64,000 bases of DNA, from assembly GCA_018873245.2 (NCBI GenBank), contig JAEMBT020000009.1, forward strand, positions 14,020,112 through 14,084,111, written 5' to 3'. The notes beneath the pieces are model-generated. The model did not search any database and had not been told where the DNA came from. It saw only the letters and a program-made list of their open reading frames with translations. Shown piece by piece: positions 44,690 through 58,449 of the stretch; position 1 is the first letter of the stretch; each line of letters begins with the position of its first letter. The DNA comes from Archegozetes longisetosus (Eukaryota; Arthropoda; Arachnida; Sarcoptiformes; Trhypochthoniidae). Both the position numbers and the translations under genes were made by a program.

Positions 44690-45295
44690 AAACGAAAAGA
44701 AAACTAAAACAATTTAAGCTGGAATTGCATAATGTGTGTGTGTTCAATTTAGCAAAGATTTATTGGATGCACAGTTTGTCTTTTCTCCAAATTCCTATTC
44801 TCTATCCATCGCTATTATTAACAACATTTTTTCATCCTTTTAATCAGTTAGGCTTTACATCAAGCACTAATTGTGATCTATGAAACAGCTTAAGTCAATT
44901 GCACACATTTATTCACTTTTCGAATCAACATTGAATTTCATTTTAACTGTATATGAAGCTAAAGCTTGTAATCAATTACTCTGAATTTTGGTTTTGAGTT
45001 TAATATGTAGAATGAAAAATATTCGTATGTTAGTACTACAAAACTTCGATATTTTTCGCTTACCATAACGAGGCTTTACTATATTTTGAATTAGTTAATA
45101 TGTATCAGGATCACTATATTGTTCTTATTATTACTATAATCAGGTTCGCTATGTTGATGTATTAATAATGATAAGAATATAGATATTATATTATAATTTG
45201 ATTAAAGTTTGTTATAAGTTGAGAAAGTTTTGAAATACTATCCAAAAAATATCTATATAATAAACACTTGATTCTTAATCTTCTTCATACTCTCC

Positions 45296-45350
<55 letters not shown>

Positions 45351-48300
45351 AAGATTTAATTCTAAATTAACCATCTCTCAACTCTATTACTAACACTATA
45401 TACCTCTAATGAACAATTGAAGTGCAAATATTAGGCTTACCTTATCAAGAAGTATTAGTTTTGATGCATTGTTTAATACTATAATGTGTTTAATACTATG
45501 CACTATGTATACCATATACACCATATATACCATATATACACGATATATATACCGCATATACCACACATATACTATATATACTATTAAATAATATTGTGTG
45601 TCACTAACTGCACTAACTGTAACTGTTGAACGCACTGAAAGCTTGAGTATCACTTCGCAAAAAACACTCGCCTAACTATTCCTATCCTCAATCATCTTAC
45701 CAGCGCATGACTCCACGCACCATGACTTTCAATCCTCTCTATTTGTACGTTTGTTTTCTGCCTTTTTTGCCCTTTTTTGCCCTTTTTATACCTTATTAAA
45801 CTAATAACTTAAATTAAGTTATCAGAAATACGGTTATATTTTCAATGTCATTATATTTGTTGGACTTATGCAGAAATTGATACTTAGATATTTAGATGCT
45901 CAGGTACTCAAATACTGAAACTTACACACCAGAATCAGTAACACTATTGGACAATAAGTCTATATAATTGATATAATATTAATGTCAAGAGTATCATAAC
46001 AACTCGAGAAGAATCCTCTTTTTGAGTTCAAGAATATTCAGGATTAGTAGCCATTCGATCATATTAAGTAGTGAATCCTTGACCAATGGCGCCATACATT
46101 TGGATTGGGAATCAACAACTGACATCTGTTTATGACAAATTGTGTAGACTTATTAAGCAAATATATTATACATTTCTTATTTATATTTTCTTTCACATCT
46201 CTTCTATTTTGATATGACTTTTAAGTTTTTTTTAACACTTTAGCTTATTCTTAGCTTATTCTTAGCCTATTCTAACTCTTTACTCATTTAAGTTGATTAT
46301 ATTGATTTGAAGTTAAGCGTACGCAAAGCTTAAGAAGATAGAAACTAAGCATAAAATATTTGATGTTTATTCTATGTTATCACAAGATTTCAAAAGTTCC
46401 AATGTAGTTTTGAGATTTTATCTGAAATAATAAATTATTTTGTAATATATATGAAATTCTTCTATTTTGTAATATGTTTGAAATTCTTGAAGTTTTTATT
46501 CCCAAGCTTATGTAGTTTTAAAGCATGGATTAATTGAGTCATAAAAGAATTAAAGAATTAAAGAATTGAATTCAAAAATAGAATATATTTTTTAGAATAT
46601 TCAATTAATAAATTGATGTAGCAGTCCCACATACGAGCCATCGGCTAATTATTGAGTACAATGAACATAAAGAAATTTAATTAATTTCAAGAAAGACACA
46701 AAAACATTGTTCAAATATTTACAATAATCTTAAAATTTCTTAGAAATCAGCGTCAGAACTCAAATATGAGATCAAATAAATGAATGAATAGAAATGAGAG
46801 AAGTATTTGATTTATGTTTTTGACATTAAAGATTAGATATTTGTTGGGAAAGAAAAGTTTAGTATACTTATTGCGAAATTTATGCTAATATACTGTTATA
46901 AAGAATTTTCAAAGGAAATTAATTTTGGTTGCCGCATATCTCTTTTTATATAAATCATTTGATATTTTAAATTGAATTTAAGATAAATACTATCATTCTT
47001 TAGACCAAATACTGAGGATATTTTGAAAACAAAGAGCAACTCTCAGATGAAATCATATTTCTTCAAAACTCTTTGAGCAAATAGCTTGTTCAGAAACTTT
47101 TGATTCTTTAGTTCTCTAATTCTTTGATTCTTTTAAAGCGAGTAACAAATTGCTATATAGCTACGTTTGAAAGCATTCTCAACAAGTGATAACTCGATTC
47201 TATCGACTCGAGCAATCAATAAAAGCTAAAATATTGCCGAAATAACTATAAATTAATGCGTTCGGCATGAAAGAAATAATTGAAATCTTACGCAAGATTA
47301 GTAGTTAAATAAGTCATTAAAGTACTATAATTTATGCGTTGCATAATATATGTGTTTTAAGGCACTGATTTGTCGGCACTTTGAATAAATCTTCGTCATT
47401 TCATCTTCGTCGTTTCAAAAACATGTTTGAGTAAAATATTAAAGCTAAGTATCTCGGCTCTATAAACACCTACATCTGGTTTGATGTTGAATCGAAAATA
47501 ATCCAAAGTAAAATTTTCTGTTCGAAAATGTTTCATATAAATTTATTGTTTCATGTTTGAGTCCTAATATTTACGTTATAATCTTCAGACTTCTAATTCT
47601 TTATAGATTTTTAATATCATTTTTTTTATAGATTCTTAACATCAAATTCTTCATGGAATTCTTAACATCAGATTCTTTATAGATTTTTAACACCGAATTT
47701 TATAACTTAACGCAATTCTTATAATTTGAAAGCTAGTTCTCTCAATTGATTTTCCAACGGGTATGGTTCTGACCCCTGGTCACCCCTGTCCATCCTATAA
47801 TGATCGAAAATGATATATCCTCTTATCGAATTTGAGTAAATTGAAAAATGTCTATTAATTTCATTAAGTTTTCAGACGTCTTCCCTGAAATTTTAGAAAT
47901 TTCTGAAATAAAGTCCCCTTAAAGTCTATGACCTTGGAAAAGGTTTGATTTTGTAAACATTTTTATTTATCTTTGAAACACATAAATAAGTCAGAATTTA
48001 TTACTAAAAAATATAGAAAAGTTTCCATTTAGCTAACATGTATTAATGATGAAAAACATGATATTATTTCAACAAATGAGTTATTTACTAACAATACTAA
48101 ACTGGCCAGCTTTTACCTAATCTGGTGAACCTGTACCTAATCTGGTGAACCTGTACATAAAACATACATTTGTGAAAACATAAGTTTGATGTAAAGTTTT
48201 AAATTCTCTAATCTCTTGCATAAAATCAATTATGAGTTCTATTGTACACAAGGCAGAAGCTCTGTTTGAGTAATTTTAATCTAGTTAAAATCTACTTATT

Positions 48301-49250
48301 GCCAATTTAAATGCAAACATTGAAATTTTGGATATAAGAAAACTCAAATTTGATTAAAATCAAAGTCATGACTGATTTTTGATAAGAATAATTTCATAAA
48401 TAATTACATAAATAATTACGCAGATAGTGAGTGCTTATGATGAGATTAATTAGATAGATGAATAATTCAACAATAGAATGTATAGCGTTAATAGAATTAG
48501 TGATGAGTATCTGAATTGTTAAAGTGTATCGAATTAAGTAACTATATTCAACCGGAATTGTTAGCCTTCTAAAGGGCTAGAATTATATTCTGCGTAGAAT
48601 TACATTCTGTTAGGTTAGGCAGAATCAATTTGAGTGATTGATAAATATGTTTCTCATATTATCTCTTATTGAAACGTTCAATCATTAGTTTATTACTTAT
48701 TCAATAATACAGACTTGTAATTGTTCCTAACTAAAGTTCCATGTCATATTGTTTAGAATAATTCCTTTAGTTTCTTTCGCAATTCAATGTGATTCATTAT
48801 ATAATATGAACAAATTTCCAATCTTTTCTTCATTTTGATTCATTTCTAACAACTGTTTACAAGAAATAGTTGTTAACAATAAATCATACAACTTTTACAG
48901 TTAAAAGCTTAACAATACTTGATAGCAGCAAGACAAAAGACTATTGTTGTCTCAACTTCCCTGCAGTACGCATCGATTGCTGCCAAATTTGACTTGAAGT
49001 TTGCTTTGATTACTGTATCGAATATCCTATAAGTTTATTAATATCTGAAGATATTATGATCTAGTGTAAAGCATTCCATGACAACTCATCGCTTATAGTT
49101 GCTATCGAGTATTGTTAAGTTTCGAGCGTACAATAACGAAATTATAACCTATGAAATACTATTGTTAATATTAATTTGAGTTAGTTTTTATGCTTAAGTC
49201 CCCTTAGTTTGAATATAGTATATAACTAAGAGATTGAATACTCTCAAAAA
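44690..49250. other. AT-rich, repeat-laden, no gene seen
   Basis: No ORF or exon pair is convincing. It holds (ATT)n at 45297-45345, a CCATATATAC-type minisatellite at about 45500-45590, a 27-bp minisatellite (GATTCTTAACATCAAATTCT-like) at about 47610-47705, and a short duplication (ACCTAATCTGGTGAACCTGT) at 48115-48160. Confidence 0.45.
45297..45345. repeat. (ATT)n microsatellite
   Basis: About 16 uninterrupted ATT triplets. Confidence 0.95.
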
Positions 49251-49254
49251 GATC

Positions 49255-49287
49255 TAACCTAACCTAACCTAACCTAACCTAACCTAA
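49255..49287. repeat. Interstitial telomere-like (AACCT)n
   Basis: Six perfect AACCT units. Confidence 0.9.
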
Positions 49288-49516
49288 TATATAAAATAAT
49301 AACTTTTAAATTTAAGTCTTATCCAATAAATTACTTGAATCAAAATGAGATATAATCAAATGGTTTTTAGGCAATAAATTGATGCTAGTATATCTTTTCA
49401 ATGATTATGGTTGGCAAACTTATTTACAAATAATCAGTTGACAGCTTTCGTAATAAATGAATATCTCTGCCGTCAATTTAGCTCTTTATAGACAATTTCG
49501 TTCTCTCATTTGAATC

Positions 49517-49700
49517 ACATTCCGACCCTATAGCCTGAGAGTACAGTTGGTGACAATGAAATCACATTAGGACTCCATACACATTCTGACTCTATAGCGT
49601 GAGAGTACAGTCGAAGGTAATGAGATCACATTGCAACTGAATACACATTGCAACTGAATATACATTCCAACTCTATAGCCTGAAAGTAGATTTGAGGGCA
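49517..49700. repeat. ~75-bp tandem repeat, about 2.5 copies
   Basis: Units start CACATTCCGACCCTATAGCC and contain GAGAGTACAGT...ATGARATCACATT. The third copy is rearranged with a duplicated CACATTGCAACTGAATA. Confidence 0.8.
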
Positions 49701-50400
49701 ATCTTTAGAACACTTGAAATGAAAATAATGTTACAGCCATCAACAGCTTTGAGTTATAACGAGAGAATTATATTTATAATAAAGATAGGATATATTAAGT
49801 GAGTGCTATAGAGTAGTATTGGTAATGTTAATTCAATTGGAAATAGTATTTTATAGCACTAAGCTAATGATATAGAAATACAACTATTATGACTTTGATT
49901 TACAGTATTAATCACTAAAGAGTAGAGAATCTTATAAAGAGCTGATAGTCTTATAAAGAGCTGGTAATCTTATATTGCATATTATCTAGTTGAATGAAAT
50001 ATCATTTGCTGAGTGACTGATTAAACGACGATATGTTAACTTATATGCTATTCAGCGTTAGGATGCATGTAATTAAATAACTTATTTATTAGACTTGATC
50101 TAATAGTGGATGAGATTGAGGAATGAGATCAAAGGAACAGATTTAATATATGTTGAATGCTTGACATGCCGTAAAAGACAATAATATTTCTCAATGTCTT
50201 ATACACAATAAAATCAGTTGAGCTCAAGTCTCTTGAGCTGAAGGACACCGATATAAACAAAACAATAGTTTGGTATAAAAAGGCTTTATTCGAACTTGGC
50301 ATTTTTTGTAGGAATATATTTTACAGCTGCTAAGCATCAGAGTTATTGTGAAGTTTATATTTTTGGTTGTAGTCTAAGTTTATGTTATGTTATATCATGT

Positions 50401-50527
50401 GATGTTAGATTAGGTTAGATTGGGTTAGGTTAGGCTAGATTGGATTAGGTTAGGTTAGGTTAGCTAGATTGGGTTAGGTTAGTCTAGATTGGGTTAGGTT
50501 AGGCTAGATTGTGTTAGGTTAGGCTAT
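50401..50527. repeat. Telomere-variant higher-order repeat
   Basis: TTAGG units are interspersed with CTAGATTGG to give a roughly 27-30-bp higher-order unit (CTAGATTGGGTTAGGTTAGG) repeated about four times. Confidence 0.75.
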
Positions 50528-50820
50528 GCTTGTATATTGCTGTAACAATTTTGAACTCAATTCACTTTGAGTACTACTTGACCTAAACCTTATCTTTTAG
50601 GTACTGTCAAAATAATAATCTTATTTTTGAAATCTCAAGTGTTCTTATGAACACTTATTCCTATTCTAAATAAAATTAAATTCTTGAGTAACAGGTGATG
50701 AGTTCCGGAAGAGTTAAACAGTTCCGTATCTATCTCTGATATAAATCTAGTCATATACAGCTGAAGTGTTCACTGATTCTATGTTAATGATTGCTCTTTA
50801 GAATCAAGTGGTTCTGAATA

Positions 50821-50822
<2 letters not shown>

Positions 50823-50873
<51 letters not shown>
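50823..50873. repeat. (CT)n microsatellite
   Basis: About 25 uninterrupted CT dinucleotides. Confidence 0.95.
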
Positions 50874-50875
<2 letters not shown>

Positions 50876-50944
50876 ACTGTTATATAATAGAATGAAAAAG
50901 TGTGACATTTCTTCTATTTAAGTGAAAATCTATATATTTAAAAG

Positions 50945-51175
50945 TCAAGTGACTATATGGATTGTCCTCAAAGAATATATGGATTGTTCTCAAACAATAT
51001 GTGAATTGTTCTCTAAGAATATATATATTCCATAATAACAAAAGGAATATATATCATTCTTTTTATTGTATACCAAATCACTTTAACAGATGCACTTGAA
51101 GTCCATAGGAAGAATATTCTTACTATAGTGTGAAGAATATTCTCACTATCATATAAAGAATATTCTCGCTATTAT
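50945..51175. repeat. Two short minisatellites
   Basis: AATATATGGATTGTTCTCAA three times (50955-51025) and GAAGAATATTCTYACTATNR three times (51110-51172). Confidence 0.7.
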
Positions 51176-51440
51176 TGACTATGAAACAGTATAGTTATAA
51201 GGACTGATTATTTAAAGAGGTCTCATTGATAGTATGGTTGCATGCATTGAATAAGAGTCTACTTATAACCTATTATTAGTTCCTCCTAGAAGCATTTAAC
51301 AGATTGATTAAATATAAAACACTTTAGTGAGATGTATTATCTATATTAGTGACTTTTTTATTTATACATTATTCATTTATTTTATATATTATAGTATTGT
51401 GAAATTAAGTCTTTCAGTTATTGTAACTTGTTTATATAAA

Positions 51441-51492
51441 GGTTAAGTTAGATTAGGTTAGGTTAGGTTAGGTTAGGCTAGGCTAGGCTAGC
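51441..51492. repeat. Interstitial telomere-like block ending in (TAGGC)n
   Basis: Four TTAGG units are followed by three CTAGG/TAGGC units. TTAGGC is the nematode motif, but the flanking TTAGG favours a mutated arthropod repeat. Confidence 0.7.
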
Positions 51493-52379
51493 TAGTTTAG
51501 TTTAGATATATTAGATACATATTCTCATTTTCACTACTATAAACTTACTATAAATACATCTTTATGTAATGATATATCAAACAAATGATTGTTCAATTTT
51601 CTAAGTCCTATTTCAAATATTTGACTTCACTTTTCTCTACCATTAAGCACAGTGGACTGAAAAGAGTTTACAGCTCTTCATGAAAATATGTATTTATCTT
51701 TAAAGCATCGATGTATGCTTTCTGTATAGCATCGATATATACTTACATGTATAATATTTTGCTACGTTATTCAATGCTATTTAATATAATACAAGTACAT
51801 ATCTTACAATATAGTGAAACTTTTTCGAACCATTGTAAGTCTAATTTGCGAAAAGAGAGGAAATACTAAATCAGATTTTAGTTGCCATCAGCTATTATCG
51901 CGTAGTCACTTTCCTCATGTAAATATCGGTTATATGTATAATATCGATTAGATTTTCAAATCTAAGCAATCATTTTTTGTGACATTATTAAGTTTTCTTC
52001 TCTACACGTTAAGAGTGTAGAGGACACTTTTTGAGAGACTGATCAAATATGTTTGTTTCGAGAGTATTGATAAAATCTAATACTTATTATCGATTTGATA
52101 TGAAAACGTTTCTATAGATGTTTAATCGACAACTATGTATAAATATATTCTAACTTTAAAAAATGTAAAATTAGTGAGCAATTTTATTGCAAGTTAGATT
52201 TAGAGCATATACAGTCAAGTTATGAACTAAAGTCAATTTTCTACTGTTAATCAATCGATGGTCATCTAACTCAAAAGAGTTTGTTGCTTTTATGAAAGTC
52301 TAAATCTATAACTTCAATTTTATGCTTTCCATTTTCATTAGATTACTACTTTTGGGAGACTTTGTGAATATTATGTAGC

Positions 52380-52540
52380 AATATTCTGTTCCATTTCCAT
52401 GTATGGATATTCCATTCGAATTCTGTGTAAAAGTATTCTATTCAAATTCCAAGTATGGATATTCTATTCCAATTTTATATAAGAATATTCTGTATAATTC
52501 TGTGTGAGAATACTCTCCAATTCCATGTAAGAATATATAA
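52380..52540. repeat. ~30-bp minisatellite
   Basis: About five diverged units containing GAATATTCTRTTCCAATTCC and ATGTATGGATATTC. Confidence 0.65.
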
Positions 52541-53071
52541 GCAAAAGTTAAATTAATTTTGTTTAATTCTAAAGAATCAACTTTTACACATTATAGTTAT
52601 TCTAATAAATCAAATCATGAATATTCAACGATTACTGATTAAAGTTTCAACGTTTACTATGTTTCAACTTGATTTATAATTTATGTTGTGCTATATACTC
52701 AAAGACTTTGTTATCCTCTATAGCAACCAGAAGTGATGTTGTGATGGCATGCTTTCAATCGGACCATTATATCTTTAGAAATTAACAAACTTACAGAATA
52801 TTCATTATAATGACCAAAACGAATCTAAAATGAAATATGCAAAAATTAACGCGCATAGCAGGAAGCTTGATATAATAACATCCTTTACTTGTTGCTATTG
52901 AGGACTACCAAGTTTTCAAGAGTACTCAACGTGATCTTTACTTTTGGAAAGTTGAAAGACTCTCTAGAATAATGAATAATATGAAGTAGAGTTGATATAT
53001 ATTTAATTTATGCATATATAATACTTTTGTATAGCAAAATAAACTTATACGAAGTTTATATCATAAAACAC

Positions 53072-53150
53072 TTTGGCTAACCTAACCTATGCTGAGATAA
53101 CCTATTCTAACCTAACCTATACTAACCTAACCTATTCTAACCTATACTGA
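53072..53150. repeat. Telomere-like (AACCTATTCT)n mixture
   Basis: AACCT units alternate with ATACT/ATTCT, giving about ten 5-mers with the telomere period but mixed sequence. Confidence 0.7.
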
Positions 53151-53636
53151 TGTTTAATAAATGTTTCTGTTTTCATATTAGATGTTCATTTATATTATTT
53201 GACATTAATTGAAACTAAATGAAGTTTGTTATAAGGAAATCATAATAATTTAAGTATTGAATTAATGTGTCCGGAATTAACTTAGGAAATTTCCGGTCAT
53301 TACTATGACATATTAATGCATTTCTATCATTACTATCTTGATTGATTGTAGCTGTTTGCTTTTAGCACTCCTTTTTTTGTTAGTCGTTCAACACTTATTT
53401 TTTTATTTTTTATTTTTTTTCTATATTATTTTCCTTGTTTTGAGATGCAGGTTTACTGCTTTTGTTTATACCTTTTTCTATTTATTTTACTTGTTATATA
53501 TTTAGGTTTATTTTATGTATTGAATATTATCTGATATAAACAGTTGAATGAATTTTGATTAAAACAAATTTAAACTAAAATATATATGAGAACTGTAGCT
53601 AAAAGTTGACATAGAAAAAGAGGCATACTAAAAGTA

Positions 53637-53816
53637 GTTAATTAGGGCAAACTGTTTCATATAGTAGCATAGTAAAGGCAATTATTGTTTATTACTATAA
53701 AAAATCAATTTTATTCATTAGTTATGTATGTGCTTGTTGTTATTATTGTTTATATTTATCTTTTTATAGTAATAAACAGTAATCCTCTTTATATGAAACA
53801 CTTTGCTCTAATTAAC
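53637..53816. mobile_element. Hairpin MITE (~60-bp arms)
   Basis: TTAATTAGGGCAAACTGTTT...TGTTTATTACTATAAAAA on the left is inverted at 53759-53816 (TTTTTATAGTAATAAACAGT...AAACACTTTGCTCTAATTAA). The loop is 55 bases. No coding content. Confidence 0.7.
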
Positions 53817-54133
53817 AAACTTAAGCGTGGCTGTCAGGTATCAACTACAAATCTGATATTCCTCTATAATTAATTAAAGTTTAATATACTGTTATACTTG
53901 TATATCTAGAATGATCTCTTTCATTAGTTGTTTGTTGTGCTCTCCGAATGTCCATTCTATAATTGCAAATTTATTATAATTAAATCATAAACTTTACTAG
54001 TTGTAAACGTTTTTTCTAAACTTCCATTTAGTTGACTCACTATTTACTTGGAGTTTGTTTCACTTCTAATTAATAGTAGTAATAGAAAATTGTTTTAATT
54101 TAACGGTAGACAAATCTATTTTTTGATTATACA

Positions 54134-54698
54134 TAGGCTTGCCACGTCAAATTTACTAATATCTTGATTATAGCATCTGAATATCTTGAAAATGTTGATA
54201 AAATATCTTGACTATTTAAGATAAATGAAGTATTCAATACAATAATACAGATGAAAATGACTTATTTTATTTACGATTATACTTTTTATCTGATTTAGCT
54301 GCTTCAAACAAACACTTCTGATCTTTTATGAAATTAGCAAATTACTTTCTAACAAAAGCTATAACAATACAAGGAGTCTTATTGCGCACTTTTTACTATT
54401 TCAATTTTAATGCGTAGTTCACTTAATATAGACATTTAGATCAAAACTGATAAGAGTCATTCATATAGCATATTACTTATTTTCTCATCGCATATTCACA
54501 TAATATGCTAATTATTATGCTCAATCACTTGAAAACCACTTATGTTTAGTATTAAATATTCCCTCTTTATTGGAAAATTATATAAGAATATAGTCATATC
54601 TTGACCACTAATGTCAAGATATTGCCTCTGTCTTGTTGTCTTGATCAAGTTTAAATATCTTGAAAAATCAAGATTTATCTTGACATGTGGCAAGCCTA
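54134..54698. mobile_element. hAT-like MITE, 565 bp, 8-bp target duplication
   Basis: The ends TAGGCTTGCCACGTCAA and the complement TAGGCTTGCCACATGTCAA are inverted. The flanks ATTATACA (54126-54133) and ATTATATA (54699-54706) match at 7 of 8 positions. Sub-terminal ATCTTGA/TCAAGAT words are frequent at both ends, typical of hAT transposase-binding repeats. No ORF survives. Confidence 0.75.
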
Positions 54699-54706
54699 AT
54701 TATATA

Positions 54707-56032
54707 TAATATAGAAATGGATGTCATGGAATGATTTAGAATTAATAAAGTTGTTAGGGACTATATTCTAACTCGAGTACAGAATTGGTGCAGACTACCA
54801 CAGATTTAACTTGCAAGTTAAGACCAACAACCAAAATACAGTCATATAGATCTGAACATTATTATATAAAAATATCGATATGTAAAGCTTCAAGCTTTAT
54901 TGTCTGATCCAATGTTCGTTATGAATTAGTTTGTGTATTAAATAGTGGTTACTAGAGCGTGACAAGACCCCCTCCCTGATAGACACCTTAAATGAGATAC
55001 TTGTTGACTCTAGTTGTGAATAGAATTTTGTAAATATATTAATTATTAATTATCTTCATTTTCAATAACTTATAAATCAATAAAAATTAGTAAAATAGAA
55101 TAAAGTTAGAAGTAAAGTAAAGAAAGATGTTGAAGATAAGTAAGAAGTGAAATTAAGCAAGCTAACATATATGTTCTATAAACTGTCGAAACTACCATCA
55201 GATCGTTTATTACGCAACATCTATTACGTTCTAAACTATTAAATGTTCAACTTATATACTTCTAATCATTATCTTTATGCTTTTGTATTGCTTTTTTTGT
55301 CTTCATCATTCGGGTGTTGTAATTGCTTTGATCATGTTGGAGATTGCGTTAACTATGATAGCTACTAGTTAATTGTAACCTAATTGTAACTTGATCTCAA
55401 TCAAACTCCAACCTACAGAATAAAAGAAAAATAACAAGTAGAATTTGAATTTTGAAGGTCTACTAAAATGAATGAAGCCTTATTTAGACATGAAGTGAAC
55501 TAGTTCTTTCATTAGATAGACTAGAACATAGTTGTTGTTTATGTATATACGTATTGGATGAACGTTTTACAAACATTCTCTACTATCTATTCACTATCGA
55601 TAGTCGTTTATTACATCAACAATAACTTTACTTCTATTACATTCTCTGTTATTTATAGTTGTTTGGATTCTTATATTGACTTCTCTTTTTCACAATTATT
55701 CTTATATTGAGTACTCGTTTACAGAATTATTCTTATATTGACTACTTTTTCACAATTATTCTTATATTGACTACTCTTTTAGAATTATCCTAACTGTACT
55801 TATATTCTATCTCTATTATTATCTATTCTTTAGTTTTCACTCATCTACTTTTGTCGTTAATTTACTACTCATTACGACTGATCTCAGGATTAGGCAATCA
55901 CTAGAATCTAAAAATTACTTAGGTTTTCAATAGAATCAGACGAACCATTCTTCCACTGAATCTTGCTCAAAATTATATCATTTGACTCAAACAACTTTAG
56001 ACATAAACAAGTTATCGTGCACTAAATGTTAA

Positions 56033-56082
<50 letters not shown>

Positions 56083-57112
56083 CTCGCTCTCGCTTACACT
56101 GACTAAACGAAAAACAAAATAATATATTAAACGTAGAAATGGTAACAATTATTTTCTCCCTCATTAACCCATAGTCATTGAATTTTACGATTAACTTAAG
56201 CTCTAGTTGGTTTATGATTAATGAATTTGATTATTACTTTACTCAACTCCTTCTCATTTCATTATATATTGTTTTTTGTAATAACTTTTTATATAAGTCA
56301 TGTTTTTCGTTTAGGTTTTTATATTATTTTTTATAAACCACTTAAGTGCATGTAAGAGACAATAATCCCATACAAGCAATATTAGAATTAGAATAACATA
56401 AAAAATAGTATCAGAATAACATAAGAATAACATCGAAATAACACAAGAATATTATAAGAATGACGTAGAAAATACACTTTGTTGAGTAAACTATAACTAT
56501 TAATAGATAGCAGATAACTCATATCAACCGACAAACCGGCACTTTTCATTGTCTTCACTATCCCTTTGCTATAACCTATCTGTTTTCTACCGACACTTAG
56601 TTCTATCGACAAATCTCATCTCCATTTTATTTCTTCTCTATTGGGAATTGCTTCTTACTTCTCAATCACTCTCTAAAGGTTCAATACATCTTAATGCTAT
56701 TGGAAACAATTCTTATTGTTCATCTCTATTGATGCTTCACCATAACTTTCAGCTCGTTGTCGTTGAGTAAGAATGGTGACAAAATTCTATTTTTCAGTAT
56801 AGTGGATTACACTGAACTACACTGAATCACACTGAATTACATCAGTATGAAAGCAAGTTAGTTGTAATCGTGTACTGTTGACTATGGGGCGTTTTTGACA
56901 CGTTTATATTTTGAATTGATTTGAAAATTCCATGGAGAAACTAACAGGTCCTTTGTAATGCCAACCTCTTACATTTGGTTTTAAAAACATTTCTCCATAA
57001 TACTGACTAGTGAAAAGCTTCAGTTCATCAATAATACTTTAAAAGTTCAGCTATCTTTTTATCAAAGCCGCTTATTTTAAGCTTGTAATTGTCAAACCTA
57101 AAATAACTTAGT
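54707..57112. other. AT-rich, repeat-laden, no gene seen
   Basis: Contains a ~36-bp minisatellite at 55665-55795 (ATTATTCTTATATTGACTAC units, four copies), (CT)n at 56038-56093 grading into CGCTCT, and a small ACACTGAATTAC repeat at 56803-56842. No secure ORF. A short (TTAGG) run lies at 57112-57127. Confidence 0.45.
56038..56093. repeat. (CT)n microsatellite
   Basis: About 20 CT units, then three GCTCTC units. Confidence 0.9.
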
Positions 57113-57185
57113 TAGGTTAGGTTAGGTCTACAACTAGCTTGATCTACAACTATAATGTATGAAAACTACAACAATATTTGAAGTC

Positions 57186-57418
57186 TTCACTTCCAAAAGG
57201 GCTTAAGTGATGGATTTGTAAAAATTCGTATTTAGATCTTTTCATATGAATAATTAGGCTTAGAATCGATTACTGATGCTGTCTCCAATAAAAATTGCTT
57301 AAATCTTATGAAAATTGCACTTTAAAATTGAGTTTATTAACAGCCAATTGAAATCATACGGGTTTTTGCGCTTTTTTCGATAGTTGGTTTGATGTAATTA
57401 AGCCCTTTTGGAAGTGAA
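57186..57418. mobile_element. MITE with perfect 21-bp inverted ends
   Basis: TTCACTTCCAAAAGGGCTTA (57186) and its exact complement TAAGCCCTTTTGGAAGTGAA (ending 57418) bound a 233-bp non-coding element. The target duplication is not clear. Confidence 0.7.
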
Positions 57419-58254
57419 CACTTCATTTGCTCTAATAATTTTGTGCAATTAATTTTCAATTATTATCAATTTACTTGAAATATTAGTTTTGTACTAATTC
57501 AAAGGCAACTTGAAACTTATTGCACAAAATCTTTCTAAATCACAATAAGTTTTTGTTTGTAAAAGCTTTGATCTGTAACAAGGGATAGGATTTTTTGGGA
57601 GTCAAACAGTCAGAATCTGTTGGGAATCGAAAGAGATTTCGACCAGAATTGGTTGGGAATAAGAAGAAATTTTGATCAAAATCTGTACTATTTCGGTAAC
57701 TAAAAACTTATTAGTTTCTAGAGATAACTTTTTCTAAAACCGATTTTTTCTCAAATTATTCTCAATTGATGCTTAAAATTTTTCAAAAATCAAAATCGAA
57801 CAAAACTTCAAATCTCATTATGAAAATTCTTTTGATCTTTTGAACAGGTTATCAACCAGTTGAGTCAATTCCATATTTAAAAAACAAGAATTTTCATCGA
57901 TTTTGAGGAAACCTGAATCAAAAATGTATAAAAACGTAATTTAATTGAATTATCAAAAAGCAAGAAGTTTGCGGAAAAACATGCAGAATCGTAGGCAGAT
58001 TTTCGGTAATCAGAATTTTTATATTGGCTCATGAAACATCTTATGCCTGAATCGGAAATTCTCGAAAAATTGTGCTTCTGATCGTAATAGAATCTTCTAA
58101 TCATTATAATGCATCTGATGATTGAGAAAACAGTTTTGTTTTTGTCTTTATTGGATAAATAACGAGAAACATGATAATTGATTTTTCGGAATACAAATGT
58201 GGTTAATACATTCATTAAATTAACTGTTTTGAGTGACCTCTACTGTTTGTGCCA

Positions 58255-58440
58255 ATACAGTTAGAAACTTATTTATCGATATCGTATGTATTGTATAACT
58301 AGAATAAAATTATGCCAAAGGATATACTCAATGGGTTATTTATATATTTACAAAAATATATTTAATAAGAAAAGCATATTCAGTATATGTGTTAATAGCT
58401 AAGAGTGTAAGTCAGGAAATGTTCTCTAAAAGCATAGGAA
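58255..58440. repeat. Dispersed repeat D, copy 1 (pairs with 62640-62800)
   Basis: Collinear with 62640-62800: GTTATTTATATATTTACAAA, TAATAAGAAAAGCATATTCA, GTGTAAGTCAGGAAA and TCTAAAAGCATAG all have counterparts in order. Roughly 75% similar. No ORF. Confidence 0.5.
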
Positions 58441-58449
58441 CGAGCTCTC

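Noticed and set aside
44668-44883. 71-codon plus-strand open stretch upstream of the receptor
   Set aside because: It overlaps a minisatellite at its beginning and lacks any motif or intron structure.
51441-51492. TTAGGC-like units as evidence of a nematode
   Set aside because: Only three variant units occur beside perfect TTAGG units, and all other blocks in the window are TTAGG, the arthropod motif.
57877-58215. 112-codon minus-strand open stretch
   Set aside because: No recognisable domain, promoter or splice context; surroundings are repeat-rich.
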